The translations under genes were made by a program, and so were the position numbers. Under the pieces are notes generated by a model. That model was not told the origin of the DNA. It saw only the letters and a list, made by a program, of their open reading frames with translations, and made no database searches. Shown here one piece after another: positions 1 to 12,600 of a stretch of DNA of 64,000 nt; position 1 is the first letter of the stretch; every line of letters begins with the position of its first letter. Origin of the DNA: Loxodes magnus (lineage: Eukaryota; Ciliophora; Karyorelictea; Loxodida; Loxodidae). Where the stretch lies: the NCBI GenBank assembly GCA_946699065.1, contig CAMPDV010000501.1:62001-126000 (forward strand), read 5' to 3'.

Positions 1-2017
1 TAAATAAGATCCATTCAACTAAATTAAAGCTTAAAGATAAATTCATACAAGAGAAGAGTTAGTTGAATAAGATTTCATCTAAGGGGAAGCAGAATAAAAA
101 GGGCAGAGCTAGTAAGATATTAGCAAAATATTTAAAGAGTAGCTAAACTAAGCAAGAAATATATTATAAACCAACTTTAGAAATATCGATTTCTTTTATT
201 TGTTCTCAATACTTAAAGAACTAAAACTTCGAAATTAGAGAATCCAACAAAAATTTAAAAGCTTGAGTTCTACGAAATTTCAATCTGGTAAAAACAAATA
301 TTCTTGGAAAAATAAATTTAAAATAAAAACCATGATACAAGCATATCGACTTGCAGTTTTACTTAGAGTGGAATATAAAGAAAAGATTCTAAGAAACCAG
401 AATTTAGTATAAGTATATTCAAAACTCAAAAAGAAGATTTTAACAACTTTTAACCATTTTGAATGAAGAAACTATCTGATTAGAGAGAAAAACATATACA
501 ACAAATAAAAGCTTTCAAGGAAAGCATTACTACTGTAGTAGTGTTATATTAAACTTATATTTGAATTGTATTTAAAGCTTATAAATTTTAATAATCTGAT
601 ATAATTATATAAAGCAATGAATATTCAGACTCTATTTTAACAATATATTTATAGTTAGTAGAATACGAGATAATCTAATTAGATCTATTTAGATGGTAGT
701 ATGAGTAATTAATTAGATTCTATAAATCTTAAAAATTAATTTCTAAAATAATCATAATAGCCGTATTCACTATATCCTTACATTATCACATGGTCCACTC
801 ATATCTAGTCTATATGCTTTGCTTTATTAAACTTCATCTTACACTCATATCACGCTATTATTCAGTGCTAAGCTGTAAAAATCCAAATTTAATCTCATTA
901 TTTAAGTGAATAATCTAAATTTTTCCTTTCTGTAAGAGAAAGCAGATACATTCCTACCTTTATTAATGTTTCTACAAGCTACTAATAGAATCTTTTCATT
1001 TCCATTTAATAAACTCCTGAAATTCTCTTTCCCTTAGCTAGATTTACTTACTTCTTTGATTTATCCTTAGAACCTTAAAACTTTGTCTCGAAACTAGTGG
1101 TTATTATATCTTATTTAATTTGAGGGTAGAAATAAAAATTCTGTTACTTGTAAAGAAACTTTAACTTGATGATTGAAACAAAAGCTTAAATCAAAATAAG
1201 ACAAAATATTGGAAAGAATCCCATCCAAGTAAGATTGAAAATTATAAATTTGTTTAGTTTCAAAACCCCTGATAAGAAAACAGAGCTAGCTATCTTCTAG
1301 CACTCACTACAGATATATAAAATAAAAGGAAATAATCAAATGGTTGAAGCATTTTAGCTATGTTAATGATAGTTTAAAAGATAAGAGGTTTTATCAGGTC
1401 TTAAATCTAAAGAGTAAGGAAGAAAACTGATATTGATGGATCTTGTTGTTGCTATAAAGAAATAAACTGGGATTAATTTTTGTTTCGATGTAAGAAATTT
1501 GAAGGCTAGCTGAATTAATTAAAAAAGGGTAGATTTAGCTTCATTTTGTAAAATCGGAGGTAAACTTAAGTGTAGGTGAGTATCAGGAGGTTTAGAGAAC
1601 AAGTTCTTTTTTGATTAACTTATAAATAACTAAAAGCATAGAAAACTTAGATTAGTGATTAATTAAGAATTTTTATGATTTATGGTTTATTATAAATCAA
1701 GATGAATCGCTCTATCCATTTTTTATTTATTTTAAATAGTAAAATTGATCTTTGATATAAAAGAAAGAGTCAAATAGCTTTTATTTATAAGATAGATTTA
1801 GTAAGCTAAGTCTGCAAGAGACTGAAGAGTAAACAAAGATTTAGTAGCTAAATTATGAGATAGCAAAATGAATAAGCCTAGTATATGCTAGCAACTTTGG
1901 AGCATAAAAAGGATAATCGAGGAAAAATAATCTAGCATAATAATGGAGAAATAGGCTTTATCAGGTGAAAAAATATAAATGAGATAGCTTAGGTCGCTTA
2001 TTAAGAGAAATGAAACA
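1..2017. other. No gene recognised (left edge)
   Basis: AT-rich sequence with no reading frame on either strand that I could match to a family or to another copy in this window. It ends at about 2,018, where homology with the region starting at about 55,508 begins abruptly within a shared TTTACTCATTC stretch, so this edge is a duplication breakpoint. Short lysine-rich stretches exist on the + strand near 0.1-0.5 kb but could be chance in DNA this AT-rich. Confidence 0.5.
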
Positions 2018-2775
2018 TTTTACTCATTCTTCTAAATCAAAAAATCCAATAATTTAGGAGGGTTTTGTACATGATATTCCTTTAAGAGCTAAGACCAACC
2101 TTCAGCATATTAATTAGATGCTATTTCTTAAAATTGATTTATGAGCATAAAAGAACTTTTAGTTTGGTCAACTTATTTTTTTGAATGGTTTAAATTCTTT
2201 TTAAAATTAATTCCATCTTTTAATTGCTTAAACCTTCATTTAAGATTAATCCTTCTTGATAAATCTTTTGCTCCTCAATTAATAAAGCTGGCTATTGAGG
2301 CTAAGTAGCATTTGCATTGCTTCCTTAATTTGGGGTTAATTAAGCTCACTAAGAAGTTTAATCTTTTTTTATTAATATTTATTAATATTTTTGTACTTCG
2401 CACATCAACAGCTTCTTCTCTTCATTTTCATACTTTTTTAAAATTCAAAGTTTTAGTTTCGCTTAATCAGCATAGCTCCTTAATAAGAAGTCATCTATAA
2501 GCTTTGTTTCAGATAATTGTTTCGTTTATCTAAAACTCTTTAGCATCTAATATTTCTGCGTTTCTCAGATAAGGATATTTTTGAATAAAGCGTTAACTTT
2601 CATTATCTTAATAGTAATGTAAAGCGTTTTCATCTGTTTATCCATGAATACACTCCTCCATTAGTAAAGGTAAAGAATTTTACTCTTTAAACCCATTAAA
2701 ACTCGATTTGAGTATAAATCTACTTTATCCCTCAATCTTTTAGAGTATCTTTTAATCCTTAAAATTCGCGTCCAT
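2018..2775 (-). pseudogene. N-terminal fragment of a NACHT-WD40 gene
   Basis: Minus-strand sequence homologous to the first ~230 codons of the intact NACHT-pentapeptide-WD40 gene at 51,259-56,187. A start is visible at 2,773-2,775, reading MDANFKDQKILQKIEG, then LKSS and SLPLLMEECIHG; the intact copy has matching residues ([29 protein letters not shown]). Further in, frameshifts break the frame, and at 2,018 homology stops, long before the P-loop domain. It is a truncated copy created by the duplication breakpoint. Notably it keeps the ATG that block B has lost (ACG there), so it helps define the ancestral start. Confidence 0.75.
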
Positions 2776-3146
2776 TTAAAATTGCTAGGCTAATCAGATT
2801 ATAACATCATGAGATTTCAGAAATCCATATAATTAGCTTTAAGACTGAAAACCATGACAGTTTCCAAGAACTTAACTGAAAACAAAGCAATATGAATTGC
2901 AATATTGAGCCATTTTATAATATTTTAAAAGTAGAAATTAGAATATCTAAGAATATAAAAGATTAAATAAAATGTCTATTATAACTAAATACTCTTTCTA
3001 TTCATATTAGACACTCGTTATCTAAACCTATAATAGACTACTAGATATACTACTATTTTATTTATTACTATCAACTAAGTTAACAGCAACTCATTTAAGA
3101 TTAATTAGCTCTTTAAATACAACAAAAGTAATTTTAATTCACGCTA

Positions 3147-4930
3147 ATGAACCATATCCAAATACTCCTAGTCAATATATTTCTTTTTTCGTTTATTGTA
3201 TAATTAGTTTGGTATAAGATACAATTAGACTTTGAGATATTGCTTTGAATACCTTTATTTATACCTTCTGTTATTGTCCATGAAAGACTAGAAATAGCTA
3301 AGAGATTTACTTATCGTTTTTGCATAAAAAAGAAAGAAAACAAGCTTGGCGATATGTAACCTTACTTTTTATATTTGGTGTAAGAGTAGATATTTCAGCA
3401 AAACGAAAATAAAGTTATAAGCTATTAAATTAATCAAAGAGATTATAAGATTCATGCAGAACATATATAAGATATAGAACAAATCTCACTAACTTCTTTT
3501 ATAAAGGAAGAAGGAAAAGAAGAACAAATAAATAAATAAGCTGTATTAATTAATTTAAATATAAACTAATTAAAAAACAAGCAAACTAAAGATTATTAGT
3601 CTTTAGATAAGCTACTACTAGTAAATCTTAAATTGCAAGTTTATAAGCAAATCTAGTAAAACAATAATAAATAAATTGATATAAGTAAATAAAGAATATT
3701 CAGATATCTCTTAAAATACTTCCAAGTAATTCTTATTTCAGATTTAAGTTAATTAATTAAAAGCTTTAGTTCCTTATTATTTTTTCATCTAAACTAGCAT
3801 AAAATGTCAATTATTTATAATAACTAGAAAAAATTGTTAAGCAATAATAATCAAGCACTAATATATACTTAAGGACTCGAAAATAAACCTGATGAAAAAT
3901 TTAAAAAATCTAAGGAATAAATAAAGTATGAGACAGAGGAACAAAGACGTTAGCATTTTTAAGCTATCTATCTTTCTTATAATTGTGCAAGATTTGGTGA
4001 AGTTATTCTCATTTCGGAATTACTAAAAAGATAAAAAGAAACAAAAAAGTCCTAATTAGACCTAAGATAACTTGGGTTTCTAAACTATTCATCAAAATTG
4101 AACATATAAGGATTTTATTAAACTCTAAGATTTAAAGAAAAATAGCTAGCTAAAGAAGCGTACAAAGTATAATTATTAAAAACATCGATAATATGAGTAA
4201 CTACGAAAATCTAACTTTTCGTAATTAAGTTCCAAGAATTCAGCAAAAATTTTTAAGACACATAAGGATTAGTTTCATCTTAAGGATTTTTTAGGAATTA
4301 GAGAAATAACAGAGTTTTAATATTTAAAAAATAGCTAAATTAAAAAAAAAATCTAAAGAAGCTAAGGATAACTCTATAACACAAGTAATGAGAATCTGAG
4401 CAATCTCAACTTTGTACTAAAGTAATTACTCAATTAAATAAACGCTAAAGTATACTGATGCTAACAACTTAGATATAGAATAAAAGGTAAAATATAAAAA
4501 TAAAATTGATCCTGAAATTTTGAGAAAGCAGTTACAAGCTAAACTGCATGTACAAGTTGAAAATATTAAATATATAATAAATAGAAAAACTTCAAAATGT
4601 AATTTAAAGTAAGCATAAATTATATTTGACCTGAAAAGTCTTTATGTGAACTGGATTTAAAAAGAGATTCCTTATTCCTCTAGAAGAGTTAAGAGACTAG
4701 TTGGACGAAACCAATATTCTAAATAAATATTTATAGCAATATGTTAATGATAGAATATAAAAATAACTTAAATAAAAATTGAACAGGATCATAATATGGA
4801 AAAAAAGCAGTAAGAAAGAAATTGGTCTTTTAATTGAAATCCATGTTGAATACATATCAAACTTCCATTATAAGTTTTACTGAAGCTCCTAGGAAATTTT
4901 TTCTTCTATTGTGGATATGACTTGGTGTAC
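3147..4930 (+). pseudogene. Unknown membrane-protein gene P, copy A
   Basis: I do not recognise the family. The frame opens with ATG at 3,147 (MNHIQILLVN), followed by a hydrophobic stretch likely to be one or two membrane segments, then LLWIPLFIPSVIVHERLE, in which the W is TGA at 3,246. It continues as a K/Q/E/N-rich cytoplasm-like region (KEEGKEEQINKQAVLINLNI; NCARFGEVILISELLKRQKE) to a TGA at 4,194. Beyond that, coding resumes in another frame (KIDPEILRKQLQAKLHVQVE; NWIQKEIPYSS; KIEQDHNMEKKQQERNWSF), so at least one frameshift or an unseen intron is present. Copy B (56,618 onward) and copy C (31.7-33.1 kb) share these segments with mostly conservative changes. It is convergent with gene X. 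Copy A is the fuller of the two block copies but probably not intact. Confidence 0.6.
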
Positions 4931-5170
4931 TTAAGTTCTTAAATGTTTTATATTAATTTTAAAGTTTATTCTTAATTAAATATCTTCTTATGCATTTCTT
5001 TTCTTGAATGTTTCAAGCTTTTATCATTTTTAAGCTTCTTTTATTAGATATCTAATATAAATTTTCCCTTAAATTTCAAAAACCTAGTAAAATGCGTGCT
5101 CCAGATAGTAGTTATTTTTAACGTTCTAAAAATGTAAGTAATTATAGATATATTTCTGTAGTATTTTTAG

Positions 5171-8131
5171 TCAGATTAATTCAAATTCTCCCACATATTG
5201 CTATAGAACTGAGTAATCTTTCTTGCATTTATTTTCTTTTTGCTTGGAAAGTTATCTTAATTTGCTTATCTTAATAAATTTCTTTTTAAGTTTCTTCTTA
5301 ATAATATTAGCTTTCATTTAATTTTCTTTCTAGTCCTTTTTAATTCAGCCAATATGTTTTTGATATAATTTCTAGATACCGAAATATTTATAAAATCTTT
5401 TAGTCTCAATTTTTTTGGGTTATATCTGTTATAGGAAGAAGAATAATTTTACATTTAGACTTTTTTATTTTAAAATAATACCTTAAGCCAAACCTTACCT
5501 GTTTATCTCTTTCATATTATCATTAATTTTAATTATATATTAATCTAAGATAACTAAGCTTAGGTTATATTAATTAAAGCCCTAAGCAGTTATAATAATT
5601 TGGCTAAGTTTAAATCTATTTTTATTCTATTATTATGAATGGCTTTTTAAAGCGGGAGCTGTCTTTTTTATTTACCTATAAATAAGTGCTTAAAAAATCT
5701 CTAAATTTAACTGTAAATATTAGTTTTCTCATTGAGAAATTCTTGAAATAGCTTTGTATTTTTTCCTTTAACCTATTATGTTTTCTCTATTTTTTATTAC
5801 AGCCTTGCTTACTATTCCACATATCGCATATATCTTAAGAATCTTAACCTTTTTATCTACTTTATTGTTTTGCTTTAATTAGTATCTTTAAGTTGATTAG
5901 GAGTTAGAAAGTGGTAAAGGTTGAGGAGAGATATTGGTTTTTTCTCGAATTGCTCTAATAACTTATTGCAGTTTTAATCTCTATATTATCACCCTTGTAA
6001 TTTTAATCCTTTTGGTTTTTTGGCTTTAAATTTACTTTAAAAGTAATCATTTAATTAATATTCCAAGGATAGCAAAACTTATTTTTCTCACCTCTAGCTC
6101 TTTTACCTCACCAATTTTTGGTATATTTGCTCAATTTTTTGTTTAGCTTTCGTGATTGGTAAAACTACCTTGAAATCTTAAATTTCTCTGCTCCTAAAAT
6201 AATTCTGTCAAATAATTCGAAATCATCACCTGATGAAGGATAAAGCAGCAACTCAATTTTTAAGCCCTTTCGTAAAGAATCTGTTAACAGTTGCCTTTTT
6301 AATAATTAGTATAAACTTAAGTCATTTTGAAGAAAAAAATTCTTTATCTCAGACTTTTAATTAATAAGCTTCTTCTACTTTGTATGTAAATAATACTTAG
6401 AATTACTATCTAAGATTAAGGCTTAAATTTATCTATTTATATTTATTTCTTAAGAGCGTTTTTGTAATCATCAAATAGATTTACCTTTATTTCACTAGGT
6501 ACTTCTTCATAATTAAGAGCTGCTTTTTGTTTTAATCTCAAATTAGATTATTTCTGTTTCTCAGCTATTATAATGATAAAGCTTTTTCATATACAGAGCT
6601 TTTAGTTTCTAATGTAATTTCATTATAAGAAGTTTTATGAAATCTGAAGAATTTCATAGTTCGAATGGAACTTAGTCAACCTAAAGGAAATATAGAAGAA
6701 CACCGCACTTCTCTGAATTAATCCTGTAGTTCAGCTTTACGAGCTATTAGCATTTTAAAAGCTATTAGTATGCAAATTTTTAGGCATTTGGAGCTTCTCA
6801 AACGAGTTTACTTATTAGTTCTTATTTCGCTTTACTCTCCTCAGAGATAAAGAAACTATTCATCCTGTTAATTTCAACTATTACAATTAATTTACTTAAA
6901 TTCAATCTAAGGTTGTTATACTATCATGCTATTTTATAATTATCTCTTTGTGATAATCCTTAAGTTAGTGCTTTAATGCTCTGTTTTATTCTACTACTCC
7001 TAATTTTCTAAATTTAGTGGCTCTTAAATGGCTTACTAACTCTAGAGTTAGTAACTATTCTAAATTTGGAAATTACTTACGATTGAAGAGTTTTATTTCA
7101 AGCCTATTTTTTCAAAATTAGTCAAGCTTTGAAAATGATTATTAGTTTCCTTTTAAAAATTTATTTCATTACACAAAGAATCAAGTACTATCAACTAAGC
7201 CTACTCTCCAGTCCATTTAGGCTTTCCAACTAGCTTCGGAACACCCAATTTCTGATAACTCCAAGCGAGCATCATTTCAAGAAATATGCTTGATTTAATT
7301 ATGAAAAATACAGCAATATGGGTTACTTGGAGATGATCAGAGAAATCTTAGATGTGATTATGAATTAAGTTAAGATTCAGTAAAGATGTAAACTATAAGT
7401 ATCTGAAATTCTTCTCCGACATGCTACTATGAGATAGTATTAATGTCGTTATCTATTATAGGTATGATAAAGTATCATCCAAATCAAGTATCATCCAATA
7501 GCTATCCGAAACTGTATTTACTAGGATCGTGGTTTTACCTATTCGATTATCTAATTAAAGAATTTTACCTTTACAGATAGTTCCGTCAGGTTTATAATAT
7601 TTTCCTAGAACTCCATATGGATCATTTTTTTTATTCTACGATATAACTCTAAGGCTTAAAGTCTTAAACTGTTGAAACTAAATCAGTTAATTTCATTTAT
7701 AGACAAAATTCTGAACTTGTTAGACTTGGCAGCAATTGGGATATGTTCTAATTACACTCTTGAGGGATAGTAATTCACTTAAAGTGGGTTAAATTTACTG
7801 AAATTATAAACAATCTATCTAGTCAATGCTAAGAAATTTTTAATCAAGATATAACTCTTACAACTTTCGGCACTCCTTTGCTCCAACTAATATATCAGTA
7901 CTCTTTACCTCATATCTAGCTTAATAAGTAGTAAGTAATTGCACTAATTTGAGGAAAAAAAGGCAATTTTGTTTGAAGTAAAAGAATCTCTATAGTTTAG
8001 AAATTTCAACAGTAACATGAGGGATTTTGCTACTCTCTGGTCCTCTTTGGCTCCTAAGAAGTGAATGAGTAGCCTGCAAATATATATTAGGTAGATTTAG
8101 AATTAAATACTTCTAAGGAAATTGTTGACAT
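5171..8131 (-). pseudogene. Unknown gene X, copy A
   Basis: Minus-strand gene of unknown family, convergent with gene P. The start ATG at 8,129-8,131 begins MSTISLEVFNSKS, then QYIFAGYSFTS. Downstream come STDILVGAKE, a segment around YGVLGKYYKPDGTIC (about 7.6 kb), LFNRKQFPNLEQLLTLELV (about 7.05 kb), ELLLYPSSGDDFEL (about 6.25 kb), and near the C-terminus KKLRLKDFINISVSR. The stop is TGA at 5,171-5,173 after QQYVGEFELI. The same peptides occur in copy B with mostly silent or conservative changes, which shows this strand was the coding one. The peptides fall in different frames, so the copy contains frameshifts or unrecognised introns. The F/L-rich open frame on the + strand here is its shadow. 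Confidence 0.6.
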
Positions 8132-8612
8132 TTTAAAATCTACTATTTGAGTATAAGATAGAAAAGTTGATGTTTAGCCTAAGTTGTAAGGGAAATAAAT
8201 AAAATGAGTAAGATAGTAATTGATTACTAGTATGTAATTCCAGCTTTAGAGATATAAAAATTAGAGGAAAGATGATATTATTATAGGCTGTCTCAGTTAG
8301 CTTTTATAGAAATGAAAATAAATTCTGTTTGATTATATTAATTAATTGTATGTCTCTGGTTATTAAACTTAAAGTATGAGTCTTTTAATTTTAATTTTTA
8401 GCTCATTTTTATAAATTGATAGATGAGAATACTAAAGAGGTATGCATAATTCTTTGAATAAGATACTTACATATCCTCTCTTTTATTTCTCATCATTTAA
8501 GTTTTTTCTACGTCTAATATTGCTTTTTCTCACTAAATGCATTAGAATATTTCTCTATAGACAACTTTAATTAAATAAAGATTATTCAGATTAAATTAAA
8601 CTGCTACAGAAA

Positions 8613-9300
8613 TCAAAGAGGGTTGCATCGGGTACGGAATAAAAATAGGAAACAGATCATTCGGAGATATTTATTTGAAGAAAAATATGCTTAAGAACTA
8701 GATATGAAACTAGATAAAATAAACACTAGATTCATTTACTTTTATTCGAATTGAAGATAACAAAGAAACTATTAGAAAGCAGTAAATCTATTTAAAACTC
8801 TTAAGTTGAATTCCAAAAACTGCTTCGGTAAAGAAAGAGTAGAGTAAACTTGTATTTCCTGTTGCTTATTTGCTAGTGCCAAATTTTTAAGAGCTTTTAT
8901 AACTTCTGCAATCGAAGATTCTCTTAAAGACTGTTTTGATTTTTACTGATAAAATGCATATTTTTCCCATAAAAAAATAAAAAGAGATCCATATATCAAT
9001 GAAAATTGCTTTATTCGTAGATATATTAAGCCAGATAACTTCTCAATATACATGGAAAAACGCTTATCTAAATTACGTAACTGACTTTAAACCTGCTAAA
9101 ATGTACAGATAAAAAGGATTTTATTAATATATTCCTTATAGAGAATACAAAATTTGACTGGAGCAGCGAGATATAAAACCAATGTTCATTTGGGATTGAT
9201 TAATTAAGAAAATTTAGTTTAGAAAATTTAGGATAGTTTTTATATACTTTCTTAGGAGTATGTTGCCTGGCCCAGGATTGTAATACTAAGAAAAAGAAGC
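8613..9300 (+). pseudogene. Casein kinase 1-like protein kinase relic, copy A
   Basis: Fragments in family order identify a casein kinase 1-type Ser/Thr kinase: KIGNRSFGDIYL (glycine-rich loop, about 8.64 kb), MKLDKINTR (beta-3 lysine region), SKILLKTVLIFTDKMH (helix E, 'SLKTVLMLADQM' in the family), VTDFKPAKMYR (degenerate 'DFGLAKKYR'), FYQYIPYRE ('HQHIPYRE', with TAA as Q) and NLTGAARYKTNVHLGL ('NLTGTARYASINTHLG'). The catalytic HRD loop is not recognisable and the DFG glycine is lost, so it could not be an active kinase. Frameshifts occur, for example between PYRE and NLTG. Copy B lies at 61.8-62.5 kb. Identification is firm; exact ends are not. Confidence 0.75.
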
Positions 9301-9690
9301 ACTAATTTATTTAAAGTTAAAAGAATTTATTAATTTAACATTTTAACTCAAAAACCAAATTTTAGGCTATACATTTTATATAAATTAGGATGATTTAAAA
9401 AATAAAGCTAAGGATAATAATTTCTTATTTTTGCTTATTCTTCGTAATTATATTTCCTCTAAGCAAAAGTTACCTATCTCTATGGCTTTCCTGCTTAATA
9501 GTATTTTTTATCTTAAAAATGGTTAATATAAAAGATAACTAAATAGTAGATATAAAGAACTAAATTTGTTTATTCTTTTGGATAAAAGCAACTTCTATAT
9601 ATATTTCTTAAATAAACACTTTGCAAAATAACTTTTTTTCTATCCCTTTATTTTAAAAATAAACTAGCTATTTTTCATTTTTAATCTTTG

Positions 9691-12600
9691 AATCAAATAA
9701 CTAACAAAAATTAAATTTAGAGTTTAATTAATAAAGCATATCAAATAACCTTAGCTTAGATAAGTACATCCATTTAGCTAATATTAACCTAATTACTTCT
9801 GCTATATAACTAGAATTCTTAAATTATAGCCTTATTTCATATTTCATGCTTACATATCAAAATACCTAATAATTTAAACCATAGGATAATTAGAATCCCT
9901 AATTTTATTAGATTAAAGGTATTAATAAAGCAAATACAAAAATAAAATCTTTTAATGCATTTTTATTCTTTTATTAACTTCTAGTTTTTTAGGTTTAAAT
10001 TTAACTGAAAAACCTATTTTTATATCGAGTTTTAATCTTCTTGACAGACTCGGATACCTTTTTACTTAAAAGCTCGCTATATTTTAGTGGATTTAAAAAA
10101 AAGGAAATAGTTTAAAAATAATTAAGTTTACTAAGAAAAATGATTAACTAAGGAAATAAAAGCAATCATTGTCTAGAGAAGAACTTTCAAAGTTTAGATT
10201 ACAATTACTCATGCAAACTACTTTCCATACAAATGCTTATATTTAAGTTTAAATTATTATTTACTTTTTATATTCCTTAACCAAATAAGATATAAGTATA
10301 AATATACCTAATTACTATCTAAAGAGGCATCATTAACATTACTATCATTTAATATTTAAGAAGATCTACACTTAGATTTGATTGCTATTATTTAGAGTAA
10401 AATTTGATTTTCATAAATTAAGCTTATTTAATATGATGAAAGGGAATTTACAAGAGAAATAATTTAATTATTATTAATTTAATTTAAGTCTTATATCAAT
10501 ATTAAGATAGCTAACTTCAAATAAAAAAGCTACTTTATATTTAAAACTAAATGGAACTAAAGATTTCCTTAGATAGAATAAGATAAAGAAGCTAGGAGTT
10601 ATTCATAAAATCTTCAATTTTTAATGTTTTTATTAATTTTTATAAGAAAATAAGATGAAATTTTCATTTTTACTTTTAATAAGTAAAGTTAAATTTGAAT
10701 AAAAATTTAGTCCTTCATCTAAAAAAATTTATTTTTGCTATATTTTCAAAAATTTAAAATCCTTATTATTTTTAATGAAAATAATAGAAAAAAACTAATT
10801 TCATCAAATTATGATTGTGCATACATCTATATTAAACATATTCGCTACTCTCATAGTGAAAAAATCCACACTAACTTTTATCGTTTATCATGCAATTTCT
10901 TGTTAACTTTCTTTAGTTTTTCCCTCTTCCATTGAAAAATTGAATAATAAAGACAAAATTATATCTACCCTGTTTCTGTTTATCTTTTTTAAAAGGCTCT
11001 TCTTGCTTAAGTGTAGAACGAAATACTCACTAATAGTTTTTTAGGATCTACAGTTAAAATGTTTATAAATAGTCTTGATAGAGACTTATATGCTTTGCTT
11101 TCTATTTTATAAATTTATGAGATAATTAGATAGAAAATATAATTGCAGACCTATTCCAAATATTTAACTCTTATCTAAAAATATACTGAAGGATTCCTTA
11201 AAATAAATAGATTAAAGATGCTATTTATTTCTAAGTATTTAAAATAAAATTTACAGTTCTTTATCTGATTGATTCCTTCTATATATCAGGCAAATAAAAT
11301 ATTAAATTTATCCAAAAGAAACTATTTAATATTTCCTTTAGAGTAAAATCTTAATTTGAGTCAACTTAGAGATTTCAAAAATAATTTTTAGTATTTTATC
11401 TTAAAAATTAAAGGGCTTTAAGCAAATTTAATAATAGAAAACCTTATAAATTTATAAATTAAAGCTTTACATCTTAATTAGCTTATAAATAAAGATAATT
11501 ATTTAATGAAATGTCTTTTTTCTTTCTTTTATCTTCTTTATTTTTTATTATATAGCTTTACTAAAGATTAAATAGACTAAAGAAAAATTGCTCAGTTTTT
11601 AATTTTATTGATATATTTAATTTATTAATTCTTTATTTTCTAAACTTCTTAATGCTTCTTAATAACTTCAAGAATAATTTGGATTTATTATAAGTTTGCT
11701 GATCTATCTTAAGATATGAGAGGTACAATTTACCTTTGTTTAAATTATATAATAATATTTAAATTTTTTTCTTTAACCAGGTGACCATAGATTATGTTAG
11801 TCTGGATTATTAGTAGCAATGGGATTTGTTATATGATACTGTTATTTGAATTGAGACTTATTAAAAGCTCTAGCAATCCAATAGTTCTAATTATTCCTTC
11901 TTATCGTCTTTGAGATTTCTTTTGTCTATTAATTAACTTTCAAGCTTATAACTTAATAATGCTATTGATTTGCTATTTTAGCCTTAAATAAAGAAAACTT
12001 TATTAGCTAATAATTAGGTATTAATTTTAATTTTGACTAAGTTAGTCTAAAAGTATTGTATAGATATGATAAAATGTTTCTTAAGCTAAGTAAATAGATA
12101 AATATACAAATCTATTTAGATTAAAGAAAAGCCTAAGTAAATAATTTCTTTGTTCCTTCATTCTATAGCACTAGTATTACAATATTAGAAGAAGGTATAT
12201 GGTTTTAGTATTTTAGACATGTAAATATAAAGTTATTTAGTATTTTATGAGAAGATAATAGTTAATTATGAAGGAATTAATATCTTTAGTTATTCATAAA
12301 ATAGAGTATTATTACTATAACTAAAAGTATAAATACATACACTTTCTTTATTAATAGTCCTATTTAATCAAATACCTATTTACTATTTTTAGATAATAAT
12401 AAAAAAGTATTAGAGGCAATTATTTACTTAAAAGCCTCTAGAAGGATATTTAATAAACTTAATATTTTAAATTAAAATTAGAGTAAATATTAATGACTAA
12501 ATGATGCCAATATAATTAGGATTATTAGAATTGATAAGTCTCTAGATATATGAGATTCTAATTATTCTACATTAATACTTCTTTCATAATAAAATAATAA

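Larger units (their letters stand above)
2018..9690. repeat. Segmental duplication block A (direct copy of block B)
   Basis: This 7.7-kb stretch aligns in the same orientation with 55,508-63,290. Anchor pairs: 2,638 with 56,111; 4,850 with 58,111; 7,201 with about 60,463; 9,241 with 62,434. The offset drifts from 53,490 to 53,193 and then to about 53,630, so there are several indels: block A has about 210 extra bases around 4.1-4.4 kb and block B has about 430 extra around 62.64-63.04 kb. By eye the copies are roughly 85-90% identical. Within coding segments most differences are silent or conservative, so the copies diverged partly under constraint. The left breakpoint falls inside the NACHT-WD40 gene, which is why only its N-terminal part is present here. 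Confidence 0.9.

Noticed and set aside
7470-7500. HAD phosphatase-like phrase ILDLDDTL in gene X copy A
   Set aside because: It arises from a small tandem duplication (TATCATCCAA twice) absent from copy B, so it is not a conserved motif.
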